From contig JBATAW010000017.1 in NCBI GenBank assembly GCA_049662045.1, positions 1 through 64,000 of the forward strand: a DNA stretch of 64,000 nt. Reading direction: 5' to 3'. The DNA is from Methylotenera sp049662045. GTDB lineage: Bacteria > Pseudomonadota > Gammaproteobacteria > Burkholderiales > Methylophilaceae. The notes beneath the pieces are model-generated. The model did not search any database, had not been told where the DNA came from, and saw only the letters and a program-made list of their open reading frames with translations. Position 1 is the stretch's first letter, and every line of letters starts with the position of its first letter. Shown in pieces: positions 27,429 to 36,417 of the stretch. The translations under genes were made by a program, and so were the position numbers.

Positions 27429-28700
27429 ATGCGAGTAATAATATTGGGTTCAGGTGTTATTGGCGTTACAAGTGCTTATTATCTCGCCCAAAAAGGCTTT
27501 GAGGTCACGGTTGTTGACCGCCAACCAGCCGTAGGGCTAGAAACAAGCTTTGCCAATGCAGGCCAAATTTCCCCTGGCTATTCGGCACCGTGGGCAGCAC
27601 CTGGCGTGCCGATGAAAGCCCTTAAATGGCTGTTTCAGCGCCATGCGCCGCTCGCCCTAAAGCCTGATTTTACGCTTTGGCAATTACAGTGGACGCTTAA
27701 ACTATTACAAAACTGTAATGCAAACAGCTATGACATTAACAAAGCCCGCATGATGCGCTTGGCTGAATATAGCCGCGATTGCATAGATAGTTTACGTGAG
27801 CAGCTAGGCATTCAATATGAAGGCCGCACCCAAGGCACCTTGCAAGTTTTCCGCACGCAAAAACAATTAGATGCCGAAGCTAAAGACATTGCTGTATTAG
27901 CTCGCTTAGGGGTGCCATTTGAGCACCTAGACCCAGAAGGCTGCGTGCGAACAGAGCCCGCATTAGCCGCTGTCAAAAACCAGTTATTAGGCGGCTTGCG
28001 CTTACCGCATGATGAAACGGGCGACTGCCAAAAATTTACCAAAGCTTTAGCCTTAGAGGCACAAAAGTTGGGCGTTAAGTTTAAATTGAATACCAACATC
28101 AATCGCTTAAATTTTAGCCAAAATGCGCTAACTGGCATAGAAATCAACACTGGAATTGAGGTGGAAAACCTAAAAGCAGATCAATATGTGGTGGCACTTG
28201 GCAGTTACTCACGCAATTTATTACAACAGCTCAACATTCAAATTCCTGTTTACCCCGTTAAAGGCTATTCCCTCACGGTGCCGATTATTAATGGTGATGC
28301 GTCGCCCATTTCAACCGTGATGGATGAAACATACAAAGTCGCGATTACTCGCTTTGACCAACGCATTCGGGTTGGCGGCATGGCTGAGTTAGCGGGCTAT
28401 GATTTAAGCTTAAATCCACGCCGCCGCGAAACCTTAGAAATGGTACTTAACGGATTGTTTCCAAAAGCAGGTGATGTAAGTCAAGCAGAGTTTTGGACAG
28501 GCCTACGCCCCATGACGCCCGATGGCACGCCAATTATTGGCAAGGCCTCAGCTACTGTTAACAACTTATGGTTAAACACAGGGCACGGCACATTGGGCTG
28601 GACAATGGCCTGCGGCTCAGGGCGTGTATTAGCTGACATGATGGCGAACCAAACTCCAGAAATAAAAGTGGAAGATTTGGGGTTAAATCGATATGAATAA
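27429..28700 (+). CDS. dadA: D-amino acid dehydrogenase (small subunit type)
   Basis: FAD flavoprotein at the inner membrane that deaminates D-amino acids to keto acids and feeds electrons to the respiratory chain. The N-terminal Rossmann motif G-S-G-V-I-G-V-T-S-A-Y-Y starts at residue 7. The DadA signature F-A-N-A-G-Q-I-S-P-G-Y follows near 42. The C-terminal FAD segment is W-T-G-L-R-P-M-T-P-D-G-T-P-I-I-G, then N-T-G-H-G-T-L-G-W-T. Two tandem ATGs (27426, 27429) exist; the second gives the family-like start M-R-V-I-I-L-G-S-G. It stands alone, with a repeat hairpin just downstream. No alanine racemase gene is adjacent. Confidence 0.93.
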   Translation: MRVIILGSGVIGVTSAYYLAQKGFEVTVVDRQPAVGLETSFANAGQISPGYSAPWAAPGVPMKALKWLFQRHAPLALKPDFTLWQLQWTLKLLQNCNANSYDINKARMMRLAEYSRDCIDSLREQLGIQYEGRTQGTLQVFRTQKQLDAEAKDIAVLARLGVPFEHLDPEGCVRTEPALAAVKNQLLGGLRLPHDETGDCQKFTKALALEAQKLGVKFKLNTNINRLNFSQNALTGIEINTGIEVENLKADQYVVALGSYSRNLLQQLNIQIPVYPVKGYSLTVPIINGDASPISTVMDETYKVAITRFDQRIRVGGMAELAGYDLSLNPRRRETLEMVLNGLFPKAGDVSQAEFWTGLRPMTPDGTPIIGKASATVNNLWLNTGHGTLGWTMACGSGRVLADMMANQTPEIKVEDLGLNRYE

Positions 28701-28761
28701 TGATGGCCAACATAGGCTTTGATAACCATATATATTTTAGTTATATAGGTTTTAATTTTTA

Positions 28762-28821
28762 CGATAGAAATTTATAGCCCTGTAAGCCGCTCTACAGGCG
28801 GCTTGCAGAGCAGTCAAATAA
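28762..28821 (+). repeat. Dispersed palindromic repeat, copy B
   Basis: Arms CTGTAAGCCGC and GCGGCTTGCAG (one G-T pair) around a seven-base loop. The flanks resemble the other copies: CGATAGAAATTTATAGCC on the left, AGTCAAATAA on the right. It lies about 60 bases after dadA and may serve as its 3' end. Confidence 0.65.
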
Positions 28822-28992
28822 TTAGATGTGAAAATAAGCTATTTTTAATATGTTTGCATTGAAATTTTAGTCAACCTATACTGTCTAACACAACATCATT
28901 CGGAGATATGTTTGGCATCACAAAGATTAGTCCAAGCTAGCGTGTTTGATAATGCTGTCAAATGAATTGAATTTAATTAATAGGAAACCAAA

Positions 28993-29187
28993 GTGTCTAA
29001 TATTGAACGAATTGAATTAGAAAAGCGCCATGCTCAAATCGCAGGTGATGTCAAAAAGCTCGTTGAAAAATATCGCGCTATATTTGAATGGGATATTCCT
29101 GATGTCGATGAAGCTAAGGTAGATAAGCTCATTATTGCCACTATTCGCAAAGCTTTAGAAGGCGTTGAAAAAGAACTACTTAGTTGA
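28993..29187 (+). CDS. Small helical protein of unknown function
   Basis: 64 residues starting with GTG at 28993, preceded by AGGAAA at suitable distance. The sequence is highly charged and heptad-like (I-E-R-I-E-L-E-K-R ... V-K-K-L-V-E-K-Y ... K-V-D-K-L-I-I-A-T-I-R-K-A-L-E-G-V-E-K-E-L), so two amphipathic helices separated by a D-I-P-D-V-D turn are likely. It has no cysteine, signal or membrane segment. It stands alone between dadA and the baeRF gene. I do not recognise a family. Coding is supported by the ribosome site and codon pattern only. Confidence 0.55.
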   Translation: MSNIERIELEKRHAQIAGDVKKLVEKYRAIFEWDIPDVDEAKVDKLIIATIRKALEGVEKELLS

Positions 29188-29808
29188 GCCGCTTTGCCCG
29201 CATAGGGCGCACTCGCTTGCATCGCGCTGTGTGAGATAACGTAGACGTCATCGCTTAAGCCTTTGTGTATTTTGCCTGCCAAATCTTTAGGATAAACACC
29301 CGATTTGACCAAACGATTAAATCTAGAATATTTCCAATCTATTATTTGCTTTACCAAGCAAAGATTAAAGCATTTAACAGTGGCACATACCATCAATTTT
29401 TTATGTGGTGGATAACGTTGCGCTCCTTAGCCCTTCGCGAGCTGTATTTATTTTAAACAGTTTAATGTTAATGTCTTCTTATAAAAAGTGTTCGTCAAGT
29501 GCGGGTCAGCTCGTGATTGCCTCTCATTGATCTGAATCCATCCCTCCTATTAATTTTAAAGTGTCCTGTGTTGATATAGGTCATTACCCATTGAGAATTA
29601 AGCGCTAACATGATATCAACGAGTGCTAATTTATATTGTTGAAATAAGTTGCATAAGTGCATCTTGCCAAATTTAAACATGTGCTTTATGTCGCTATTTG
29701 AATTAATTCACAAAAGCGCTTTACACAAAGTTCGAACTCACTTTCAAGCAGCTTCCCATTGGTAATGCTTATCCTGATTTTTCACTTTTACTTTTGAAAG
29801 GTTCCACG
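29188..29808. other. Intergenic region with a divergent half-copy of the dispersed repeat
   Basis: About 620 bases without a supported gene. The first 70 bases (GCCGCTTTGCCCGCATAGGG and on, from 29188) resemble the apical part of repeat copy D (36491 onward), so a decayed copy is likely. The remainder shows nothing I can name. Confidence 0.4.
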
Positions 29809-30951
29809 ATGAATTCTTTGATACATGATTATCCTGCCGTTCTTTTGCGCAACGAAGAAACGCCTTGCCTGTCGCTTTACCAGTCGACCCATCGGCAGCA
29901 CCCTGACAACGTGCAAGACCCAATCCGCTTTCGCAATCTGGTAAAAGAGATGGCGGAGTCGATGCGCCAAAAGTATCCCAAGCGCGAAATGGCGTCACTG
30001 CTAGAGCCGTTTGAAGCGTTGGCTGACAACAAGGCATTCTGGAACCACACGGCCGATGGTTTGGCAGTGTTGAGTGCACCGGGGATGTTTCGCGCCTACC
30101 GATTACAACGCCCTGTGGCCGAACTGGCGGTGGTGGCCGACAGCTTTCACACCAAACCCTTGATGCGCATCACACAATCGGCTGACCACTACCAGATTTT
30201 GGGCCTGAGTCGCAACAGCTTCAAACTGTTTGAGGGTAACCGCGATAGTCTGCTTGAAGTGAATGTATTGGCTAATACGGCGCAGACGGCCGACGACATA
30301 CTAGGCAAAGAGGCTGACAGCCGCGAGGGCGCACACCGTGCTTACGGCCCTGACGGCGACACGGCATGGCATGGCACCGATGCCAAGCAAGGGGCCAGCG
30401 ACCGTGACACCGAACAGTTTTTCCGCGCGGTTGACCAAGCGGTCATGCAACGCCATGGTCAAACTGGCGGAATGGGCCTGATCCTAGCTGCGCTGCCTGA
30501 GCATCACCACCTGTTCCGCTCGGTCAGCAAAAACCCGTTGCTACTGAAAGAGACCTTGGACGTGAATCCCGATGCTATCTCGCTCGACGTATTACGTGAG
30601 CGCGCTTGGCAACTGATTCAGCCGTATTTCTTAGATCGCTTGGCGGGTTTGGTCGACGCCTACGGCGCCGCTACTGGCAAAGCTCTGGGGTCGGATACAC
30701 TGGGCGACATTGCCAAAGCCGCATGGGAGGGACGCGTGGCGACTTTATTGATTGAAGCTGACAGAATTATTCCAGGTCATATCAACACCGTCACAGGCAA
30801 AGTGACCACTGGTCAGCTAGACGACCCAGAGATGGATGATCTGCTCGATGATGTAGGCGAGCTGGTGCTAAGGGCGGGTGGTGATGTAGTCATGGTTCCT
30901 ACCGAGCGCATGCCTACCACCACGGGTGTGGCGGCAGTCTATCGATTTTGA
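29809..30951 (+). CDS. baeRF3-type protein (bacterial archaeo-eukaryotic release-factor-like)
   Basis: 380 residues, cytoplasmic. The sequence is of the kind annotated as baeRF family 3: early L-S-L-Y-Q-S-T-H-R, a central F-F-R-A-V-D-Q-A-V segment, and an eRF1/L7Ae-like C-terminal half ending D-V-V-M-V-P-T-E-R-M-P-T-T-T-G-V-A-A-V-Y-R-F. Members are predicted ribosome-associated or RNA-binding stress proteins; no activity is established. I take ATG 29809 with AAAGG upstream rather than TTG 29794. The gene is clearly richer in G+C than its neighbours (near 57% over a hand-counted 60-base stretch, against roughly 40% around), suggesting acquisition from a higher-GC genome. Confidence 0.7.
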   Translation: MNSLIHDYPAVLLRNEETPCLSLYQSTHRQHPDNVQDPIRFRNLVKEMAESMRQKYPKREMASLLEPFEALADNKAFWNHTADGLAVLSAPGMFRAYRLQRPVAELAVVADSFHTKPLMRITQSADHYQILGLSRNSFKLFEGNRDSLLEVNVLANTAQTADDILGKEADSREGAHRAYGPDGDTAWHGTDAKQGASDRDTEQFFRAVDQAVMQRHGQTGGMGLILAALPEHHHLFRSVSKNPLLLKETLDVNPDAISLDVLRERAWQLIQPYFLDRLAGLVDAYGAATGKALGSDTLGDIAKAAWEGRVATLLIEADRIIPGHINTVTGKVTTGQLDDPEMDDLLDDVGELVLRAGGDVVMVPTERMPTTTGVAAVYRF

Positions 30952-31158
30952 ATACTATCTAACGGCAGGTAGCCTGGTGATTTTTAAATCAACGTGGAGG
31001 ATGAAGCCAATGAGGTTAGCTGCACTAGCTCAGATCTCATTGATGCTTATTCTTGCATCAGATTTATCTTAACATTTTTAGCTTTTAATTGAAGCCGCAC
31101 CTAAATAGCATTTGCCTTTATAATTTAAGCTCTTAATTTCCAATCATTTTAGAAAGTC

Positions 31159-31536
31159 ATGACCATGAAAGTGATTCAAACTCCCAACGCCCCAGCAGCC
31201 ATTGGCCCTTATGCGCAAGGGATTGCAATTGGCAATTTTTTATTTACTTCTGGACAAATTCCACTTCGGCCAGATGGCACGCTTAATGACGGCGATATTA
31301 CCGTGCAAACAACGCAGGTATTATCTAACTTAAAAGGCGTGGTTGAAGCGGCAGGTGCCAGTTTAGATAAAGTGGTTAAAACCACGGTTTATTTGAAGAG
31401 TTTAGATGATTTTGTGTCCATGAATAAAGTCTATGGTGAGACTTTTGGCAGCCACACCCCCGCACGCTCAACGGTGCAAGTGGCTAAATTGCCACGCGAT
31501 GTGTTGGTTGAAATTGAAGCGATAGTCGCTTTGTGA
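31159..31536 (+). CDS. ridA: RidA family enamine/imine deaminase
   Basis: 125 residues with the full family pattern: N-A-P-A-A-I-G-P-Y-A-Q-G at 9-20, F-T-S-G-Q-I-P near 31-37, and the C-terminal P-A-R-S-T-V-Q-V-A-K-L-P-R-D-V-L-V-E-I-E-A. The arginine in P-A-R-S and the glutamate in V-E-I-E are the catalytic and binding residues. It hydrolyses reactive 2-aminoacrylate made by PLP enzymes, which suits a neighbourhood rich in aminotransferases and a D-amino acid dehydrogenase. The in-frame ATG at 31165 is an alternative start. It converges on the minus-strand aminotransferase gene; a small hairpin (ATATTGC/GCAATAT, 31552-31568) lies between. Confidence 0.95.
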   Translation: MTMKVIQTPNAPAAIGPYAQGIAIGNFLFTSGQIPLRPDGTLNDGDITVQTTQVLSNLKGVVEAAGASLDKVVKTTVYLKSLDDFVSMNKVYGETFGSHTPARSTVQVAKLPRDVLVEIEAIVAL

Positions 31537-31589
31537 TTGTAGCTTTGTAGTATATTGCTTTGCAATATCAAGCTTAATAGCTTAAGCCG

Positions 31590-32948
31590 CTAATCTTGTA
31601 CGGTGAGTTCTTTTAGGCAGTCAGTAAAATTTGTCACCAGTTTGGTGACATCCGCCCGTGTGGTGGATGGGCAGATCAACATCATGTTGTGAAAAGGCGT
31701 GAGCAATACACCGCGATTAAGCAAATATAAGTGAATGGCGTTTTCTAAAGTTTCATTTTGCGCAGCGCGCGCTTGAGCGGCGTTTTTGGGCGCTGTTTCG
31801 CAAAATTGCAGCTCAAGTCTTGCGCCCATGCGTGAAATTTGCCACGGTAACGTAAATGCGTTAATGGCGTTAAATAATGCATCTTCTAAATGCTTTGCTA
31901 GCGCTAGCATGTGTTCATAGGCGGCTTTTGTTGCTACTTCGGTTAAAGTAGCGTGTATGGCGGCAAGCGTCATCATGTTGCCCGATAATGTGGTGCCAAT
32001 GCCAGAGTGCCCAGCAGGCGCGGCATCTTTAGCGGTTTGCATGCGCGCTGCCATGGCCGCGCTAAAACCATAAGCGGCAGCGGGTAGGCCACCCGCAATC
32101 GGTTTGCCCACCACGATAAAGTCTGGCGTAATATTGTTCGCTTTTGCCCAGCCACCATGCGCGGTTGAAATGGTATGTGTTTCATCTAATATCAATAAGG
32201 TGTCGTATTTTGTGCAAAGCTTGCGTAAGTTTTCAATAAAGCCAGCTTTGGGTAATACCATACCGCAATTGGTTAACGCAGGCTCTGTGAGAAGGGCTGC
32301 AAACTCGCCACTTGCTAAGGCTTGCTCTACAACGTTTAAGTCATTAAATGGTAGGGCAACGGTGTGTAAGCCTAAGTCGTACACTTGGCCGAGCAAGCTC
32401 GCACGGTTTTCAGTTTTGTCGCCCACAACATCCACCATGGTGTCATCTACCGTACCATGATAACAGCCATCAAATACCAATAATTTTTGACGGTTAGTCA
32501 CCGCACGCGCCCACCTTAAAACAAAACGATTTGCATCTGTTGCGGTGGTGGCAAGTTGCCAAAAGGCTAAGCCAAAAAAATTTTCTAACGCTTTGCCCAC
32601 CGCAGGGGCTAATGTCGATGGCAACATAGTGGTAAAGCCTTGATTGGCTTGTGCTGTAATGGCCTGCGCCACAGCGTGCGGACTATGCCCAAACATTGCG
32701 CCTGTATCGCCTAAGCAAAAGTCGGTGTAGTCTATATCATCTGCACACCAAAAATGCGCCCCTTGTGCATGGCTAACAAACAGGGGAGTAGGTGATCCCC
32801 AATCGTTCATCCAGTGCATAGGCACACCATATAAAAAATGCTGGCTTGTGCCTTTAGCTAGTTTTGCTGAGTTTGGATGTAACGTTAAAAAACGCGCACG
32901 TTCATTAGTTAAAATACGTGCTGCATTACTATTAATAAGCGGATTCAT
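31590..32948 (-). CDS. Class III PLP-dependent aminotransferase, substrate unknown
   Basis: 452-residue fold-type I enzyme. Landmarks are D-G-C-Y-H-G near 167, L-L-I-L-D-E-T-H near 250 (the aspartate pairs with the PLP ring nitrogen), and Lys282 in V-G-K-P-I-A-G-G, the Schiff-base lysine. It resembles glutamate-1-semialdehyde aminomutase and related omega-transaminases. The motif around the acidic residue (D-E-T-H-T) and the divergent C-terminus argue against HemL. It faces ridA and stands next to the polyamine locus but on the opposite strand. Amine or beta-amino acid transamination is a guess. Confidence 0.85.
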   Translation of the reverse strand: MNPLINSNAARILTNERARFLTLHPNSAKLAKGTSQHFLYGVPMHWMNDWGSPTPLFVSHAQGAHFWCADDIDYTDFCLGDTGAMFGHSPHAVAQAITAQANQGFTTMLPSTLAPAVGKALENFFGLAFWQLATTATDANRFVLRWARAVTNRQKLLVFDGCYHGTVDDTMVDVVGDKTENRASLLGQVYDLGLHTVALPFNDLNVVEQALASGEFAALLTEPALTNCGMVLPKAGFIENLRKLCTKYDTLLILDETHTISTAHGGWAKANNITPDFIVVGKPIAGGLPAAAYGFSAAMAARMQTAKDAAPAGHSGIGTTLSGNMMTLAAIHATLTEVATKAAYEHMLALAKHLEDALFNAINAFTLPWQISRMGARLELQFCETAPKNAAQARAAQNETLENAIHLYLLNRGVLLTPFHNMMLICPSTTRADVTKLVTNFTDCLKELTVQD

Positions 32949-33212
32949 CGGTTATATAAAGCTCACTAGTGGTTTAAGATTTTGTATCATTAAATATTAC
33001 TTTAAGCCCAACATTGCTACAATATTTTACCTATAATGCGCATTAAACACATAACAATTATGAGGCACTTTTAAAGAATCATGCATTTGCTTATTTATCG
33101 ACGAGTGGTTTTTTAATCGTACCCACCATCTTTTTTTTGATATATGGATGTTACATATTTGCGTTATCATTGAAATCAGCAAAACTTTTATTAAAAAAAC
33201 AGGAAAAATAAC

Positions 33213-33752
33213 ATGCGTAATAAAGCACCAACTAATTCGGAATACAAACAAAGCAATATCATGACCAAGATTTTATTTGGCAGCCGTTGGTTGCAACTAC
33301 CACTTTATTTGGGTTTAATTGTTGCCCAAGCCGTTTATGTGTTCTTTTTTGGTGTTGAGTTAACACACTTAGTTGCCACGGCTAATAAAATTACTGAAGC
33401 AGACATTATGCTTATTGTATTAGGGCTAATTGACGTGGTGATGATTTCAAATTTACTGATTATGGTGATTGTAGGCGGTTATGAAACCTTTGTTTCGCGT
33501 CTTTACCTTGAAGGGCATCCTGATGAGCCAGGCTGGCTATCGCATGTGAATGCTAATTTGCTCAAAGTAAAATTAGCGACTGCAATTATTGGCATTTCAT
33601 CCATTCACCTATTAAAAACCTTTATCAATGCGCAAAACCTAAGCGATAAAGTGCTGATTTCGCAAACGGTGATTCACATGACGTTCGTATTTTCAGCTGT
33701 AGCCATCGCCTATATTGATAAATTGATGGCGCCCTCACAGGTGCATCATTAA
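33213..33752 (+). CDS. yqhA: UPF0114 family inner-membrane protein (YqhA-like)
   Basis: 179 residues with four hydrophobic segments (about 28-53, 66-92, 118-140, 148-168). The family core is clear: S-R-W-L-Q-L-P-L-Y-L-G-L, I-D-V-V-M-I-S-N-L-L-I-M-V-I-V-G-G-Y-E-T-F-V-S, then L-K-V-K-L-A-T-A-I-I-G-I-S-S-I-H-L-L. Function is unknown for the family. AGGAAA precedes the ATG. puuB starts only nine bases after the stop, so the two are probably cotranscribed, an arrangement I cannot explain by function. The last residues are His-rich (V-H-H). Confidence 0.9.
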   Translation: MRNKAPTNSEYKQSNIMTKILFGSRWLQLPLYLGLIVAQAVYVFFFGVELTHLVATANKITEADIMLIVLGLIDVVMISNLLIMVIVGGYETFVSRLYLEGHPDEPGWLSHVNANLLKVKLATAIIGISSIHLLKTFINAQNLSDKVLISQTVIHMTFVFSAVAIAYIDKLMAPSQVHH

Positions 33753-33761
33753 AGCTTTCAC

Positions 33762-35078
33762 ATGCTTGCCAACGATTTAAAACTCACGCAAAACTCTTAT
33801 TACGCCGCGAGTGCAAATCTACAGGCAAGTTATCCCACCTTACAGGGCGATATTGAAGCGGATGTTTGTGTGGTGGGTGGCGGCTTTGCGGGGCTATCTG
33901 CGGCAATAGCGTTAGCGGATCGCGGTTACAAAGTGGTGGTGTTAGAGGCGCATCATATTGGCTTTGGCGCGAGTGGGCGCAATGGCGGGCAGCTCATTGC
34001 TGGGTTGGCGTGTGAACAAGATGTGATTGAAAACGCCATTGGGTTGCAAGCCGCTAAACAAGTGTGGGATATGTCTCTTGAAGCCTTAAAATTGGTGCAT
34101 GAACGCGTCAAGCGGTTTGATATTCAGTGTGATTTAACCGCTGGCTTTATGGGGGTAGCGGTCAATGCTAAAAAAACCACTCAGCTAAACCAATGGCTAG
34201 ACGGCATGGCGCAGCGTTATGGCTATGATGTAGAACGCATTACGCCCAACGATGTTAGCCAATGGATAGGCAGCCCGCGTTATCACAGTGGTTATTATGA
34301 TAAAAGTGGTGGGCACCTGCACCCACTCAATTATTGCCTAGGTTTGGCAAAAGGCGCAGCCAGCTTAGGCGTGCAGACTTTTACACAATCAGCCGTTACC
34401 AGCTTACGGCAAGGTGAAACAGCGCAATTAACCACGGCAAATGGGCTGGTTAAAGCTAAATTTGTCGTGTTGGCGGGTAATATGTATTTGCCAGAAATAT
34501 CGCCAACATTAGCGCCTAGCTTAAACAAACGCATTATGCCAGTCGGCACCTATATTATTGCCACTGAGCCAATAGATGCGCACTTAGCCGCAACTTTAAT
34601 CCCTAGTAACGCCGCGATATGCGACACAAATTTTATATTAGATTATTTTAGATTTTCGGCTAATAACGCAAAAAACAAGCCTCGTTTGATTTATGGCGGG
34701 CGTGTGAGCTATAGCGCCATGACGCCCTATAAGCTCACGGGCAAAATGCAAGCGCGCATGGCTGAAACCTTTCCACAACTTAAAAATACTAAAGTGGAAT
34801 ACACTTGGGGTGGCTTTGTGGACATCACCATGAACCGCGCACCAGACTTTGGGCGTGTTGCCAACAACGTTTATTATTTGCAAGGCTTTTCTGGCCACGG
34901 CGTTGCGCTAACCGGCTTGGCAGGGCAGTTGGTCGCCGAAGCCATTGCTGGGCAATCGCAGCGCTTAGATGTGTTTGCGAAAATTAAACACCATGATTTT
35001 CAAGGTGGAAAATGGCTACGCACACCAGCGCTTGTGCTGGGCATGGCATGGTATCAATTACGCGATGTGCTGGGTTGA
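33762..35078 (+). CDS. puuB: Gamma-glutamylputrescine oxidase
   Basis: FAD oxidase that converts gamma-glutamylputrescine to gamma-glutamyl-gamma-aminobutyraldehyde, ammonia and H2O2. Its 438 residues align by eye along E. coli PuuB: S-Y-Y-A-A-S-A-N at 13-20, dinucleotide site V-V-G-G-G-F-A-G-L-S-A-A, then E-A-H-H-I-G-F-G-A-S-G-R-N-G-G-Q, then S-G-G-H-L-H-P-L-N, and the C-terminal Y-L-Q-G-F-S-G-H-G-V. It is a cytoplasmic second step of the Puu pathway. The end of the gene is partly duplicated 1.4 kb downstream (see 36418). Confidence 0.93.
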   Translation: MLANDLKLTQNSYYAASANLQASYPTLQGDIEADVCVVGGGFAGLSAAIALADRGYKVVVLEAHHIGFGASGRNGGQLIAGLACEQDVIENAIGLQAAKQVWDMSLEALKLVHERVKRFDIQCDLTAGFMGVAVNAKKTTQLNQWLDGMAQRYGYDVERITPNDVSQWIGSPRYHSGYYDKSGGHLHPLNYCLGLAKGAASLGVQTFTQSAVTSLRQGETAQLTTANGLVKAKFVVLAGNMYLPEISPTLAPSLNKRIMPVGTYIIATEPIDAHLAATLIPSNAAICDTNFILDYFRFSANNAKNKPRLIYGGRVSYSAMTPYKLTGKMQARMAETFPQLKNTKVEYTWGGFVDITMNRAPDFGRVANNVYYLQGFSGHGVALTGLAGQLVAEAIAGQSQRLDVFAKIKHHDFQGGKWLRTPALVLGMAWYQLRDVLG

Positions 35079-35130
35079 ATTTGCCATTAAACAAAACTAA
35101 AATTAGCGCATAAGTAGCCAATAAAATACA

Positions 35131-35195
35131 CGAGAAAATTTTATGCCTCTGCGAGCCGCACTGCAGGCGGCTCACAGGGCATCGAAATAAGATGA
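35131..35195 (+). repeat. Dispersed palindromic repeat, copy C
   Basis: Left flank CGAGAAAATTTTATGCC, arms CTGCGAGCCGC and GCGGCTCACAG with one mismatch, right flank ATCGAAATAAGATGA. Relative to copy E an A-T pair in the stem is replaced by G-C on both sides, so the hairpin is conserved rather than only the sequence. It lies 50 bases after puuB. Confidence 0.8.
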
Positions 35196-35338
35196 AGGTA
35201 TTTTTAGGCTAAAATGGGTATTTTTAAGTAGGTAAAATACGTGATAGGTATACCCAATATTTTTATCTTTGATGAGACGCTAACCTCGATTATCACATAT
35301 CATCAGGTAGGAGTTGATGACAAAGATAAAATGCAAAT

Positions 35339-35479
35339 ATGCTTGAAAATAAGTTAAATGACGATATGAACAATCAAAAAACAAAACAAGAGCATGATGA
35401 AATAGTCAGAGGTAGTCAATTAGTTGAGACTGAACCCGTTGATTTTTGTCAAACCTCCCCTAATGAATTAGCAACATGA
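35339..35479 (+). CDS. Possible 46-residue acidic peptide upstream of the orphan gene
   Basis: Frame M-L-E-N-K-L-N-D-D-M ... E-L-A-T, hydrophilic and acidic, without membrane segment. Its stop overlaps the start of the next gene (ATGA), the usual sign of coupled translation. No strong Shine-Dalgarno stands before the first ATG; an internal ATG at 35366 is possible. Small acidic upstream partners are common in two-gene modules, but no family is recognised and this may be only a leader frame. Confidence 0.35.
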   Translation: MLENKLNDDMNNQKTKQEHDEIVRGSQLVETEPVDFCQTSPNELAT

Positions 35480-36300
35480 AATATCTACAGTTGATTGAGG
35501 GCTACGGCCCAAAAAAACTTAGTGAGGACGGCTGGCCGTTTGATCGTCTATGCACTGCGTATGACTACTTCGGTAGAAATCGAATTGAAAGCAAGAGCAT
35601 AAAGAAACTGATGATTCATTTTGTTGAGTCGAAAGGCAATAATGCGCCTAATCCGTTACTTGGCGTCTTGAGTAAGTTTGAAACAGTTAGCGAACCTCGT
35701 ACATTAGTACAGATCGAGCGCGCACAGGATAAATTCAGGTTTTGCTTTCCCTACTTACAGACTGCGATGCAGCAGTTTGCTGCAGACTACTGCGGTACGC
35801 CCGCTGCGGTTGATCAATTAAATGACGAAATTTTGTCTACTAACTTTATTTTTGGAGGCTGTGTAACCAAGAGTAAAAATAAGAACGCTATAGTCAGTCT
35901 CAATTGGTCGCTTGAGCGCGAGCTTCGATACGCGGTCGAAATTCAGACTGGGGGTGACAAGATTCACATACCAGTTGCACAGCTTCAGGTGCGCGTGATT
36001 AATCACAAGAAAATATTCTCAAAAATTCAGTACATTGATGAGAGCATCAGGATTGATCGTCCTGGAACTAAAGATTATTGGCTAATCGACTTGAAGACAG
36101 GTGGCGTCGATTTTCATTTAGACAGGGCGGCACAAGGCAACGCACACGGCCAATATGATTTGGCTCAAATATATTGGACTGGCGTACTAGTTCCGAAAGA
36201 TGTTGAAAAGGCTATTTATTGGCTTGAACTCGCTGCGCTACAAAAGTTTCAACGAGCACAGGCACTGATTGAAAAAATCTTGTCCGAAACAGGCACTTAA
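35476..36300 (+). CDS. Orphan protein with C-terminal Sel1-like repeats
   Basis: 274 residues, soluble, no signal. About 205 N-terminal residues match nothing I know; they contain aromatic-rich strands (E-R-E-L-R-Y-A-V-E-I, R-V-I-N-H-K-K-I-F-S-K-I-Q-Y-I-D-E). The last 60 residues form one or two Sel1/TPR-like units: A-A-Q-G-N-A-H-G-Q-Y-D-L-A-Q-I-Y, then V-P-K-D-V-E-K-A-I-Y-W-L-E-L-A-A. The gene interrupts the otherwise tight polyamine locus and is bracketed by copies of the puuB end plus the dispersed repeat, so it was probably inserted. Sel1 proteins often mediate protein contacts. Function unknown. Confidence 0.65.
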   Translation: MKYLQLIEGYGPKKLSEDGWPFDRLCTAYDYFGRNRIESKSIKKLMIHFVESKGNNAPNPLLGVLSKFETVSEPRTLVQIERAQDKFRFCFPYLQTAMQQFAADYCGTPAAVDQLNDEILSTNFIFGGCVTKSKNKNAIVSLNWSLERELRYAVEIQTGGDKIHIPVAQLQVRVINHKKIFSKIQYIDESIRIDRPGTKDYWLIDLKTGGVDFHLDRAAQGNAHGQYDLAQIYWTGVLVPKDVEKAIYWLELAALQKFQRAQALIEKILSETGT

Positions 36301-36417
36301 TTTGACACTGGGCGGGTTCAAGACCTAAATTCGTAAGCAGCCAACACCGCCCCAAGCTAGCGTAGCGTGGGCAGTTAGGTTAGTGATGAATTTGTGAAGC
36401 CCAACCTTTATAACTTA

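Noticed and set aside
29495..29680. 61-codon minus-strand frame in the gap before the baeRF gene
   Set aside because: No ribosome site, no recognisable domain and composition like noncoding DNA.
31590..32948. Glutamate-1-semialdehyde aminomutase (HemL)
   Set aside because: The fold matches, but motifs around the PLP aspartate and the C-terminus differ and the context is not tetrapyrrole synthesis.
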